NCBI RefSeq assembly: GCF_002741015.1
Contig: NZ_CP016616.1
Location: 789,501-853,500, forward strand
Direction: 5' to 3'
Source of the DNA: Microvirga ossetica
Lineage (GTDB): Bacteria > Pseudomonadota > Alphaproteobacteria > Rhizobiales > Beijerinckiaceae
Length of the DNA stretch: 64,000 bases
Shown: positions 8,530 to 16,968 of the stretch, in pieces
Numbering within the stretch: the stretch's first letter is position 1
Layout: every line of letters begins with the position of its first letter
Translations under genes and position numbers: made by a program
Notes under the pieces: generated by a model
The model's input: the letters and a program-made list of their open reading frames with translations, nothing else
Told to the model about the DNA's origin: nothing
Database searches by the model: none

Positions 8530-9309
8530 TCAGGAATGATTTTGGACCTGAGCAGACCGCAGCGGCGAGCACAACTGTTTATTGACGAAGTATTCTGAGT
8601 TCACATCGCCTGCCTCAAACAGTGCAGGCAGTACCGCGTCTAGATGTCTTTCCATCAGAGCCGCTGATTTCATCGCATCACCTGCAATAATCGCTTGCAG
8701 GACTGCTTCATGCTCAGCGATAACCGCGGGCATTCGCCCCGGCAGGGGTAGGGTTAACTGCCGGTAGCGGTCAACTTGTATCTTGATTTGCGTAACGTGG
8801 ACCCAAAGGGCGGGATAGCCGGCAATATCAGCAATACGAGAATGGAATTCCTCGTCAGCAGCATGAAACGACCGATAGTCTCCCGCCTCCGCAGCTTCAC
8901 GTTGCTTTTCAACGATAACAGCCAAGCTTAGACTTTGGCTACGCGTAGCTTTCTCGGCTGCCAAGCGCACTGTCATTGATTCAATCGCTTTTCGGATCAA
9001 CATAGCGTCGGGTAGAGCCGTGACGGGAATTCGTGCAACGAACGTCCCAAGCTTAGGAACGATTTCAACCAGCCCCTCATCTGCGAGGCGAAGCAGAGCC
9101 TCACGTACCGGGGTCCGGCTCACGCCGTGGCTTGCAGCTATATCCTTCTCGTTCAAAGCCTCATTAGGACGTAATTTCATCATCAGAATAGCATGGCGCA
9201 GTGGCTCGTAGATACCGCGCCAAGCACTCTCCCCACGAGACAAGCGAGCCTCCTCAGTCCGGCCTGCTCCTGCATTGATGGGGATTCGTTCCTGTGCACT
9301 TCGGCGCAT
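8530..9309 (-). CDS. GntR-family transcriptional regulator, FadR/FCD subfamily
   Basis: A 259-residue regulator. The winged helix-turn-helix at about 30-95 contains NEKDIAASHGVSRTPVREAL, the GntR signature. The all-helical FCD ligand domain at about 105-230 carries the metal-site pattern with Asp/His in AADEEFHSRIA and His in AEHEAVLQAI and MERHLDAV. It is divergent from the sugar ABC operon at 9555, so it is probably that operon's regulator, sensing a sugar or sugar acid. AGGAAGG precedes the ATG at 9309. The AT-rich divergent spacer holds a repeated candidate operator. Confidence 0.85.
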   Translation of the reverse strand: MRRSAQERIPINAGAGRTEEARLSRGESAWRGIYEPLRHAILMMKLRPNEALNEKDIAASHGVSRTPVREALLRLADEGLVEIVPKLGTFVARIPVTALPDAMLIRKAIESMTVRLAAEKATRSQSLSLAVIVEKQREAAEAGDYRSFHAADEEFHSRIADIAGYPALWVHVTQIKIQVDRYRQLTLPLPGRMPAVIAEHEAVLQAIIAGDAMKSAALMERHLDAVLPALFEAGDVNSEYFVNKQLCSPLRSAQVQNHS

Positions 9310-9360
9310 CGCGCAGGCCTTCCTATCAATCCGAATCTGCCATAATCCTGGGGCAAATAT

Positions 9361-9372
9361 TCTTGTATATTA
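9361..9372 (+). promoter_or_regulatory. Candidate GntR operator, copy 1
   Basis: TCTTGTATATTA occurs here in the leader of the regulator gene and recurs with one difference at 9493-9504 next to the ABC promoter. A repeated near-palindromic AT-rich motif in a divergent regulator/target spacer is a plausible operator; this is inference. Confidence 0.35.
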
Positions 9373-9471
9373 CCTAATGTGAAGTCGCAATAACAACTCA
9401 CGCTTGCCTATCATACTGAATTTGCAGAATAATTGCAAGAAAATGTCAAAAAATCACTTCGTCATAATGCC

Positions 9472-9505
9472 TTGACACGGCGTCAACAGAGGTCTTGTAT
9501 ATAAG
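9472..9505 (+). promoter_or_regulatory. Promoter of the sugar ABC operon with candidate operator copy 2
   Basis: TTGACA near 9473 is a perfect sigma-70 -35 hexamer. About 17-18 bases on, TTGTAT/TGTATA can serve as the -10. The motif TCTTGTATATAA at 9493-9504 overlaps that -10 and repeats the copy at 9361, so a bound regulator would block transcription. Confidence 0.5.
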
Positions 9506-9554
9506 GGAAGCTGCTTAACAGCACAAAGAGGCTGCGGCTTTAGGAGGAAACGCT

Positions 9555-10832
9555 ATGAAAGATTGGATTTCACGCCAGCTGAAGCGACCGGCTGTTCGCT
9601 TAGGAAACCGTTGTGCTTGGGCCGCCACATTTCTTTCACTCGTGTCGGCGACTGCCGCTACGGCAACCACCGTCGACTTCTGGAGCCCGTTCACCGGCCC
9701 GGACGGCACTGCGATCGACCAACTGGTAAAGCAATTTAACGAAACTGATGGCAAAAAGGCTGACGTTGAGATCAAACTCTTGATCATTCCGTGGGAGCAA
9801 TATTACACGAAGCTCTCGGTCGCGATGGCGGCTCGAAAAGCTCCTGCGCTGGCCGTCGTCCATGCACACCGGATTGCTGGTTTGGCCAAGCAAGGTGCGC
9901 TTGAGGCACTGACGCCAGCTGAGGTGAAAGAGGCAGGCCTTGAGGAGGCTGATTACATTCCAGCGGTGTTCAGCGCCGGCATGGTCAATGGCAAGCGTTA
10001 CGGCGTTCCAATCGACGCCTTTCCCCGGAACCTTTACTACAATAAGGCCCTGTTCAAACAAGCTGGCATCGATCCCAACGCTCCTTTGGGTACGCTAGAC
10101 GATGTTATGGCAGCAGCCCGTAAGGTTCGCGCTCTGGGGGAGGATACATACGGCATCTTCTTTCGTTTGTCAGGAGCTCCCACAGCGCGCGACTTTTACA
10201 GTATTTACTGGCAGTTCGACGATAAGCTTCTCTCTGCAGATGGCAAAGACGTGGATCCTGGCTTCGATGCGGCCGCGACCAAAGCCATGAACATTATGAA
10301 AGGCTTCCTCGACGAGAAGCTCGCGTCCAGCAACGATGTCCAGCAATACGACCGTCTGTTCGCACAGAACAAGATTGGGATCGTGATGTCCCAGATCACT
10401 GATCTTGCCCAGTTTGAGGCTACGCCTGGCCTGGAGTTCGGGGTCGTTCCAATGCCTAAGTTTGGGACGCGCCAAGTCACCTTCGCTCTTGGCCATAACT
10501 TCGTCGTGCCGAGGGGGACTAACAGCGAACAGCGAAAAGCTGGCTTCGTATTTACAAAGTGGGTAAGCGAGAATGCAATTGCTTGGGCAAAAACCGGTAA
10601 GGTTCCTGCCAAGATTTCCGTGATCAAGAGCCCGGACTTCCAGAAACTTACTGCTCAGAGTGCTGTTGCGATTCCCGAGATGATGCAGTTCCCGCCCTCA
10701 ATTGTTGCTCAGCCTGACATCGATCGGGTTGTTCAAGAAAATCTTGAGGCTCTCTACGGGAACCGCCTCACACCCAAGGACGCGGCGAGCGCCATGGCAG
10801 CTGCTATCCGCAAAGAACTGGCTAAGCAGTAA
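9555..10832 (+). CDS. Extracellular sugar-binding protein of an ABC importer
   Basis: A 425-residue family-1 solute-binding protein. A signal peptide of about 36 residues (positive start, hydrophobic stretch, cleavage near ATATTVDFW) leads to the mature two-lobed periplasmic protein. Recognisable landmarks are VDFWSPFTGPDG at the start and the region around YGVPIDAFPRNLYYN. It would capture a sugar, probably an arabinose-containing oligosaccharide or related compound given the GH51 enzyme downstream, and pass it to the two permeases. AGGAGG lies 8 bases before the ATG. First gene of the operon. Confidence 0.85.
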   Translation: MKDWISRQLKRPAVRLGNRCAWAATFLSLVSATAATATTVDFWSPFTGPDGTAIDQLVKQFNETDGKKADVEIKLLIIPWEQYYTKLSVAMAARKAPALAVVHAHRIAGLAKQGALEALTPAEVKEAGLEEADYIPAVFSAGMVNGKRYGVPIDAFPRNLYYNKALFKQAGIDPNAPLGTLDDVMAAARKVRALGEDTYGIFFRLSGAPTARDFYSIYWQFDDKLLSADGKDVDPGFDAAATKAMNIMKGFLDEKLASSNDVQQYDRLFAQNKIGIVMSQITDLAQFEATPGLEFGVVPMPKFGTRQVTFALGHNFVVPRGTNSEQRKAGFVFTKWVSENAIAWAKTGKVPAKISVIKSPDFQKLTAQSAVAIPEMMQFPPSIVAQPDIDRVVQENLEALYGNRLTPKDAASAMAAAIRKELAKQ

Positions 10833-10839
10833 CTTCTAG

Positions 10840-10858
10840 GGGGGCAGAAGCTCCCCAT
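10840..10858 (+). terminator. Intercistronic stem-loop after the binding-protein gene
   Basis: GGGG and CCCC pair around a 10-nt loop just after the binding-protein stop codon. There is only a weak T-rich stretch after it. Such attenuating hairpins commonly let binding protein be made in excess over the permeases. Confidence 0.35.
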
Positions 10859-10894
10859 TTCTTTAACTGGTTGCTCTCACCAAGGTGAAAGACA

Positions 10895-11746
10895 GTGCGC
10901 ATTCGTTGGTTCCCTATTGCGCTCCTGACTCCGTACCTGATCATGTTCGGACTCTTTCTCGCTTACCCAATCGGGCGAGCATTCTACATGAGCCTTTTTG
11001 ACTGGGGCATCTTCGGACCAAACGAATTTGTCGGGATGGACAACTACCGATCCCTCGTCGGCGACGATCGCTTCTGGCGAGCGATGAGAGCTACATTTAG
11101 CTTTGCTCTGATCTATGTTCCTCTCATTGTCTGCGTGTCACTTCTCATCGCCGTTTTGCTGCATCGGAAGCTACCTGGCATTGAAATCTTCCGCACCGCA
11201 TTCGTTCTTCCTATCGTCATCAATGTGGCTGTTGCGGCAATCGCCATTCAGTGGACGATTGATCCCGAGATCGGCATTCTCAACCGCATCCTAACCTCGA
11301 TAGGTCTTCCCGGGCAGGCTTGGCTGTCGCAACCGGGTTGGGCACTCTTCGCCATTAGCTTAGTTACGATGTGGATCAACTCCGGGTTCATGATTGTCAT
11401 CTTCCTTACCGGATTGGAAAACATTCCAGATGAACTCTACGAGGCGGCGCGTCTCGACGGGAGCACCTCGCTGCAGGACCTGCTCTACATCACCGTTCCG
11501 CTTTTAAAGCCTATTACTCTTCTGGTGACAGTGCTGAGTCTCATCCACGCATTTCAGGTGTTTGGTGAGGTATTGATCATGACGGAAGGTGGGCCGTACG
11601 GTAGCACGACAGTCTTAACTCTCCTCCTATACGAAGAGGGCTTCAAGAAATTCGCTCTTGGCCGTGCAGCCGCCATCGGAACCGTCATTACCCTGATCAT
11701 TGCGGCGCTATCCTTCATTCAGTTTCGGGTTTTCCGTGAGCAGTGA
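10895..11746 (+). CDS. Sugar ABC transporter permease, MalF-type
   Basis: A 283-residue inner-membrane protein with six predicted membrane segments. The cytoplasmic coupling loop DELYEAARLDGSTSLQ is the EAA motif that docks on the ABC ATPase. It starts at GTG, and the GAAAGAC stretch upstream provides a weak ribosome-binding site. It is followed with overlap by the second permease and would form a heterodimer with it. Confidence 0.85.
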   Translation: MRIRWFPIALLTPYLIMFGLFLAYPIGRAFYMSLFDWGIFGPNEFVGMDNYRSLVGDDRFWRAMRATFSFALIYVPLIVCVSLLIAVLLHRKLPGIEIFRTAFVLPIVINVAVAAIAIQWTIDPEIGILNRILTSIGLPGQAWLSQPGWALFAISLVTMWINSGFMIVIFLTGLENIPDELYEAARLDGSTSLQDLLYITVPLLKPITLLVTVLSLIHAFQVFGEVLIMTEGGPYGSTTVLTLLLYEEGFKKFALGRAAAIGTVITLIIAALSFIQFRVFREQ

Positions 11747-11756
11747 ACCACTCAAT

Positions 11757-12584
11757 ATGAAGTCGGTCTGGTCGTTGCGTTGGCTGATCCTCTTCGTCAT
11801 CGCGGCATTCTGGATCCTTCCACTGGCAGCGGTGATATTATATTCATTTGCTCCCAATACGGATATCGTTCTCGGAAGGCTTCTACCTTCAACATTGACC
11901 TTGGAGAACTATGCGGCGGTTCTAACCCAGGATGTCCGCGGCGTAAGTATTTCGGGTGCTATCATCAACAGCGCCATCATCATGGTCATACAAGTAGTAG
12001 GCATCCTTCTTCTAGACATCCCTGCCGCGTATGCCTTTGCGCGAGTGCGGTTTCCTGGACAGGACCTGCTTTTTTATACCATCCTCATCAGCATGATGAT
12101 GCCAGGGATCCTAGAACTGATTTCTCTATATGATCTAATGGCGAACATCGGACTCGTGGACACGCTCGCTGGGGTGATCCTCCCAGGTCTGCCGAGGGTA
12201 ATCGGGATATTCCTCTTGCGCCAGTTCTTCCGTGGCCTGCCAAAGGAGCTCGAAGAGGCTGCACGAATTGACGGCGCATCAGACTTTCAGATATTCCAAC
12301 GAGTGATGGTGCCTTTAGCAGCCCCAGCAATAACGACGCTTACTATCATCACAGCTCTGTACAGCTGGAACAACTTCCTCTGGCCCCTGGTGATTACTAA
12401 CTCACCTGGGAGTATGCCTGTCCCTGTTGCGATCGCTTATCTGAACACCGACGTGCGGGCCGTTCAGGGATATACAACCGTTCTTGCGGCTTCGTTCCTG
12501 ACCTGCCTCCCAATGATAATTCTCTTTCTCGTAGCGCAACGCTGGATCATCAGCGGCATGCGCCCGACATCTGGAATCAAATAA
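11757..12584 (+). CDS. Sugar ABC transporter permease, MalG-type
   Basis: The second permease, about 275 residues, six membrane segments, with EAA loop PKELEEAARIDGASDFQIFQ. I chose ATG 11757; the in-frame GTG at 11736 would overlap the first permease by 11 bases and is equally possible if the two are translationally coupled. No ABC ATPase gene follows or precedes, so the transporter must borrow an ATPase encoded elsewhere (MsmK/UgpC-like sharing is known for this family). Confidence 0.82.
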   Translation: MKSVWSLRWLILFVIAAFWILPLAAVILYSFAPNTDIVLGRLLPSTLTLENYAAVLTQDVRGVSISGAIINSAIIMVIQVVGILLLDIPAAYAFARVRFPGQDLLFYTILISMMMPGILELISLYDLMANIGLVDTLAGVILPGLPRVIGIFLLRQFFRGLPKELEEAARIDGASDFQIFQRVMVPLAAPAITTLTIITALYSWNNFLWPLVITNSPGSMPVPVAIAYLNTDVRAVQGYTTVLAASFLTCLPMIILFLVAQRWIISGMRPTSGIK

Positions 12585-12599
12585 TTCCTGGAGTGTGCC

Positions 12600-14069
12600 A
12601 TGCCTCGCATTACGATTGATCCTATCCCAACATTTTCTATCTCACCACGCCTATACATGCAGTTTATGGAGCCGCTTGGTTCAACCGATGCCTCGGTCGA
12701 GGCCGCATGGGACTATGACAGTGACGAATGGCGCAAGGACTTCGTCGCAATAGTCCGCGACTTGGCTCCAGGTGCCATACGGTGGGGTGGGATCCTGACC
12801 AGTTATTGGAGATGGCAAGAGGGTGTTGGTCCCCGCGAGAACCGTAAGCCGATGGTCAACTACCTTTGGGGAGGCGTGGAGCCGAACCAGGTTGGAGTCC
12901 ACGAAATTCTTGGTCTGTGTGAGGAGGTAGGAGCTGAGCCTATTCTTGCTGTCAATTTTGCAGGTGATGGTCGGCCCGAATACATCAACACGGTGCGGAA
13001 GGAAAGGAGGGCGGGAACTGCTCAAGACGCAGCGGATCTTGTCCGCTACTGCAACGATCCAGATCATCGCGAACGCCGGACAAACGGCCGGGCTGAACCA
13101 TGGCGTGTCAAGTTCTGGCAGATCGGCAACGAAACGTCCTATCCAAAAGAAGGCCATCGATTCAGCAGTGCGGAAAATGTTCGTGAATACAGAGCGTTTG
13201 CTGAGGCCATGCGGGCCGCTGACAGTTCAATCCAGCTTATCGGGTGGGGAGATCAGGAGCGCGACACGGACAAGTGGTGGGCCGAGGATCTTCTGCGCGA
13301 ATCTGGAGACCTTGTTGACTTGGTGGCGCTTCACATGATGCACCAGAAGCCAGACAATCCAAATACGGTTTTAAGAGGACGTGAGTATCGGAAAGATTAT
13401 CATGCAAGCTGGGCTGAGCTTTGTACGATGTATGATAAGGTTGACCGTAAACTCACCGAAGCTCGGAGCGTGATCCAATCAATAGACGCTTCGAAACGAG
13501 TGGCAATCACGGAGGGGCACCTCTCCCTCCAGCCACATAATAAATGTGAGATTCTTCGCGAATGGATTTCAGCTCTCTACCACGCTAGAGTTATGAACCT
13601 TTATGAACGCAACGCAGACTTCGTTGATATCGCGACGTTGGCTGATTTCGAGGGGACATCTTGGTTGGTCAATGCGGTGATGCTTGGCTCCCCCCGAGAG
13701 TCCCCCTACTTGCTCCCGGTCGGACACGTAATGCGACTTTTCAGAAAGTACGGCGGCGACACTGCAGTCAATGTGACAAGTGTGGGATCAACACTGGATG
13801 TCACAGCGAGCCGACGCGGTCAGACTCTTTATTTGCATGTAGTCAACACTGACTTGCAAAGTGCAGCAAATGCCGAGATTACTGTGACCGGGATCCAGCC
13901 CGGCTCTGTTTCGGCTCATCAAATAGCGCCTGATGATCTGTCGACTACAATCGATACCACTGCTCTGAATGTGTTTGACGTTAAGAAATGTTCGGTGCCT
14001 GTCGAGAATGGAACGATTGTTTGGCGCTTCCCAAAAGCATCGGTGACAGCGCTCGAAGTCCAGTTGTGA
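12600..14069 (+). CDS. GH51-like alpha-L-arabinofuranosidase
   Basis: A 489-residue retaining glycoside hydrolase of the GH-A clan. The acid/base Glu is residue 178 (FWQIGNE) and the nucleophile Glu is about residue 305 (VAITEGH), with RWGG near 61-64 in the barrel. The C-terminal 130 residues form the beta-sandwich seen in GH51 enzymes. No signal peptide, so it acts in the cytoplasm on imported arabinose-containing oligosaccharides. It follows the second permease by 15 bases and is the last gene of the operon. Exact substrate is inferred from the family only; GH51 also includes endoglucanase activities. Confidence 0.78.
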   Translation: MPRITIDPIPTFSISPRLYMQFMEPLGSTDASVEAAWDYDSDEWRKDFVAIVRDLAPGAIRWGGILTSYWRWQEGVGPRENRKPMVNYLWGGVEPNQVGVHEILGLCEEVGAEPILAVNFAGDGRPEYINTVRKERRAGTAQDAADLVRYCNDPDHRERRTNGRAEPWRVKFWQIGNETSYPKEGHRFSSAENVREYRAFAEAMRAADSSIQLIGWGDQERDTDKWWAEDLLRESGDLVDLVALHMMHQKPDNPNTVLRGREYRKDYHASWAELCTMYDKVDRKLTEARSVIQSIDASKRVAITEGHLSLQPHNKCEILREWISALYHARVMNLYERNADFVDIATLADFEGTSWLVNAVMLGSPRESPYLLPVGHVMRLFRKYGGDTAVNVTSVGSTLDVTASRRGQTLYLHVVNTDLQSAANAEITVTGIQPGSVSAHQIAPDDLSTTIDTTALNVFDVKKCSVPVENGTIVWRFPKASVTALEVQL

Positions 14070-14167
14070 AATGGATGTGAGTGGTGAACCCGAAAATGAT
14101 GGGAAGTCACTGAGGCCATGTTGCATGGATTGGCCGGAGCACGCATTCAGTCGCATCTTGCCCGAAT

Positions 14168-14221
14168 TTAAGCGGTGCGGACGGACTTCGGACGTCCAAG
14201 CTTGAGCATCCGGTTCAAGGC
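14168..14221 (-). pseudogene. C-terminal scrap of an IS5-family transposase
   Basis: The minus-strand codons ALNRMLKLGRPKSVRTA and stop closely match the end of the IS5 transposase at 45246-46213 (ALNRMLELGRPKSIRTT). Nothing else of the element remains; the sequence diverges abruptly upstream. Confidence 0.6.
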
Positions 14222-14230
14222 ACTAACGAG

Positions 14231-14482
14231 GTGCTGCTTAACAAATTCGAGGTGATCCGCCCTCTTGGCTACGGCCGTTTCGGCGAGGTTCATCACGTCA
14301 TTAATCGACCCGTGGGCCGCTCGGCGGCTATCAAGATCATTGAGGTCACTGATCCGACCACGCAACGCGCCGTCATCGAGGCGCAGGCACAAACCTATGC
14401 TCCCACAACCACGTTGTGTAAATTCACGGGGCGGACATGATCAACGGCTTCTGCCTGCCTGTGAAGCACCTCGCTCAATGGT
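14231..14482 (+). pseudogene. Decayed Ser/Thr protein kinase N-terminus
   Basis: The first frame gives a protein-kinase N-lobe: glycine-rich loop LGYGRFGEV, then AIKII with the catalytic Lys. After TYAP (near 14400) the similarity continues in another frame as HNHVV-stop-IHGADMINGFCL. This indicates one extra base plus a nonsense codon (TAA where AAA would give Lys). The C-lobe with its HRD and DFG motifs is missing. It is a broken fragment beside an IS5 scrap, unrelated in sequence to the kinase at 41492. Confidence 0.55.
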
Positions 14483-14695
14483 AACGAACTAACGTCTTCC
14501 CTGGAGTTCGAAAGCGTACACGGCCGCGGCAGACCGAATGGCCGCTTAGGGTCAGGTGGCGAAATTTGCGGACTTTCCGGAATGTCCGGTTCTCCGAGGA
14601 AAGCTGCACTTGAACTCAGATCGCACGAGGTGACAGCATTTGCTGCAGTCGGATCAGGTAAGTCAGGATTGGATAATTTGGCTGACATGCAGGAG

Positions 14696-15112
14696 CTAGA
14701 CGATTCCCCAAGCCCGATAGCGGCGTCGGCCGGTCAACTCTCTTGGCAACGCACCGCCCAACTGCAGGAGCATCAGGTCCACAGCCTTGGGTGTCACTTT
14801 GAGCAGTTTCGCGCCCAGCGGCACCGTCACCAGAGGGCGCGACAGGAATAGGTTCACGAGCCCAGGCAGACTGGAATTGCTGCGGCATTTATCGGCCACA
14901 CGGTTCATGAGCTGTTGAGCGAGGATCAGCCTCTCCAGATCCTTGTTCGCGATCTCAACGGCCTCTTCGAGCACCTGGCAGAAACCCTGCAGCTTTTCGA
15001 GGGTCCCTTCCCTGCCCTGCGGCCGGAATTTCGATTGCTTGAACCCAGCGGCCAACGGCAGGAGATGACTTGTCAGTCCTCGAGCCCGGAGGATCGATGC
15101 GGCCATGATCAA
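14696..15112 (-). pseudogene. C-terminal part of a DUF1612/RHE_PE00001-family protein
   Basis: 138 codons match the C-terminal half of the rhizobial RHE_PE00001 family (DUF1612 plus helix-turn-helix): a helical region, then LPGLVNLFLSRPLVTVP, a helix-turn-helix at VTPKAVDLMLLQLG, and the ending ELTGRRRYRAWGI. Family members run to about 370 residues; the N-terminal half is absent. These genes are typical passengers of plasmids and genomic islands. Probably non-functional. Confidence 0.5.
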
Positions 15113-15496
15113 CTGCAGCGAAGCTGTCGGGTAACAGACGTTGATGCTCTACCGAGTCTCTTGCCGGCCTCTTACTATAGGCTGTTTATGGCGTAGCTTT
15201 TGGACACATGACTGAGCTGACCGCCTCAACTTGTGGGTGGTACAAAGCGCGATTTTCTGAGACCAGTGCGACTTCCATCAACTTATACTGGCGGCGGATC
15301 ATGGGCTTGAATGTGGAAAGTACTTTTGTGCCGAGCTGGTTTGCACACGCACCCCACTCGCGGCCAAAGCCGGGTTTACACCCCCTAGCCACCTTCCACA
15401 GCTGGTCGGCGACCTCCATCAGCGGACTGGCCCATCCTGCTTGGAATTATCTGTGTTTGGTACTCAAGAGCCGATTGTGCCTGAACCGTGCACCTG
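15113..15496. other. Stretch without a recognisable gene
   Basis: A 77-codon minus-strand frame (15186-15419) exists but has no family I recognise and no clear ribosome-binding site. Given the debris on its left, this is probably degenerate accessory DNA. Confidence 0.4.
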
Positions 15497-16432
15497 TCAG
15501 CCAAGCCAGTCCAGAGTTGAATCCGGCTTCCGGAGCCAGGTTTTAGCGACGCGGCAAACGACGGTGTAAGCCGGGTTGAACACGTTGCCGATCTCATAGC
15601 GCACCACTTGTCCCAGAAGATGGCTGGCAGAAGTGGGATCCAGGCCGAAACTCTTCCCAAGCCAGTTCAACATCTCTGTCGTTGCGTGCTGGAGCGCCTG
15701 GTCCAGCGGACGGGCATTGCCGACCGTGAAGATATCCGAAGCTGTCTCGCCACGGGGCCAGCCGTGATTGGCATTCTTCTTCAGCCGCACGGTGAATTCG
15801 ATCTCGAACGAGGTCTCGATCCCGGTGCCGACAATTTCGCCATCCCCCTGGCATGCATGCCCATCGCCCAAGAAGAACAGGGCACCGGACTCGAACACCG
15901 GGAAGCAGGCAATTGCTCCTGGCGCAAAGCCTCTGAAGTCCATGTTACCGCCATGCCGACCGCTCGTGGCCGTGGAGATCGCCTGCCCCATGCCAGGGGC
16001 CACTCCGAAGCACCCGATCATGGGGGCCAAAGGCAAAACAAGATCCGCCACCGCGGTGGGCGGCTCCATCAAGCGCACAGTGTGAGCGTCCCGATCAATG
16101 GCCCACTCAACCCGGTGCCGTTCAGGCAGTCGGGGCAGGATCTCCGGATCAACCACGTTTGGGGCGAGTAGGGAATAGGTCCAGCCCGTGTCCCGCGTTG
16201 GCGTCATGCGTTGGATCTGCACGATCAGCGCGTCGCCGGGCTCTGCCCCTTCCACGAAAAAGGGCCCTGTCATGGGATTAGGCCTGGGAGCGCGTTCCAC
16301 ATGTTCGTGGTCACGTCCAGCGGCATCAATCGTAGTGGTGATGACCGTGTCGCCATCAGTGATCCGCAGGACCGGATCTCGAGCACCCAAAACGTTGTGA
16401 TAGCCTGCCGGAACGAACCGATGGTGGGCCAC
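15497..16432 (-). CDS. Acetamidase/formamidase family protein
   Basis: A 311-residue cytoplasmic amidase of the FmdA/AmdA family, which hydrolyses formamide, acetamide or related short amides to ammonia and the acid. Family landmarks seen: DGDTVITTTIDAAGRD near the start, GPFFVEGAEPGDALIVQI, the Gly-rich APMIGCFGVAPGMG and GGNMDFRGFAPGA, and FFLGDGHACQGDGEI with the metal/active-site region. Length is normal for the short subgroup. It stands alone, with no amide transporter next to it. ATG at 16432. Confidence 0.85.
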   Translation of the reverse strand: MAHHRFVPAGYHNVLGARDPVLRITDGDTVITTTIDAAGRDHEHVERAPRPNPMTGPFFVEGAEPGDALIVQIQRMTPTRDTGWTYSLLAPNVVDPEILPRLPERHRVEWAIDRDAHTVRLMEPPTAVADLVLPLAPMIGCFGVAPGMGQAISTATSGRHGGNMDFRGFAPGAIACFPVFESGALFFLGDGHACQGDGEIVGTGIETSFEIEFTVRLKKNANHGWPRGETASDIFTVGNARPLDQALQHATTEMLNWLGKSFGLDPTSASHLLGQVVRYEIGNVFNPAYTVVCRVAKTWLRKPDSTLDWLG

Positions 16433-16968
16433 GTGTCAACTCCTCAAACTCATGCGCGTTGTACATCATGTGAGTTGCAAGAGCCATAAGGCTGCTCTGA
16501 TCATCACTCGGTCGATCGGCTGTTAGCCGCCCTTACCATTCGATGCGACCGCGCTGGCCGCCCTACGCCCCCTGATCAACCCGAACTCTCCTGTCGGCGG
16601 GAACCAGCTACTCTTAGGACTTGTGAAACCGTTCTGGAATTTGGGGATTACTGGCAGGGTTTGTGTCGTGACGCGACAACCGCGTGATCCGGGCGCCATC
16701 CACCAACGGCTCTAAATCAGCCTCGAGGGTACCAGCTTCCTCCTGCGGATACACTTCTCTGCCTTTGACGTGGAGAGCAAACGTCTTGAGATGCGTCGCC
16801 TTTACGGGATCCTTGATAGTCAAACTGAGCCTTTAGGCGTGGTCTCGTGAAGGTCAGCTTACCCGGTAACTGCGGAAGTTCGGCTTTCGTCTGCCTCGTG
16901 CCAGTTCCGGACCTCCACGAGTGCGAGGCCGTGCCTTGCTCCGTGAGGTTTCCCAGGTCGATCTGAGC
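16433..16968. other. Gene-free stretch between amidase and kup
   Basis: Only a 69-codon minus-strand frame of unknown type (16614-16823) is present; I cannot support it as a gene. No hairpin or repeat of note. Confidence 0.4.

Noticed and set aside
15186..15419. A 77-codon minus-strand gene
   Set aside because: No ribosome-binding site, no recognisable motif, and surrounded by degenerate sequence.
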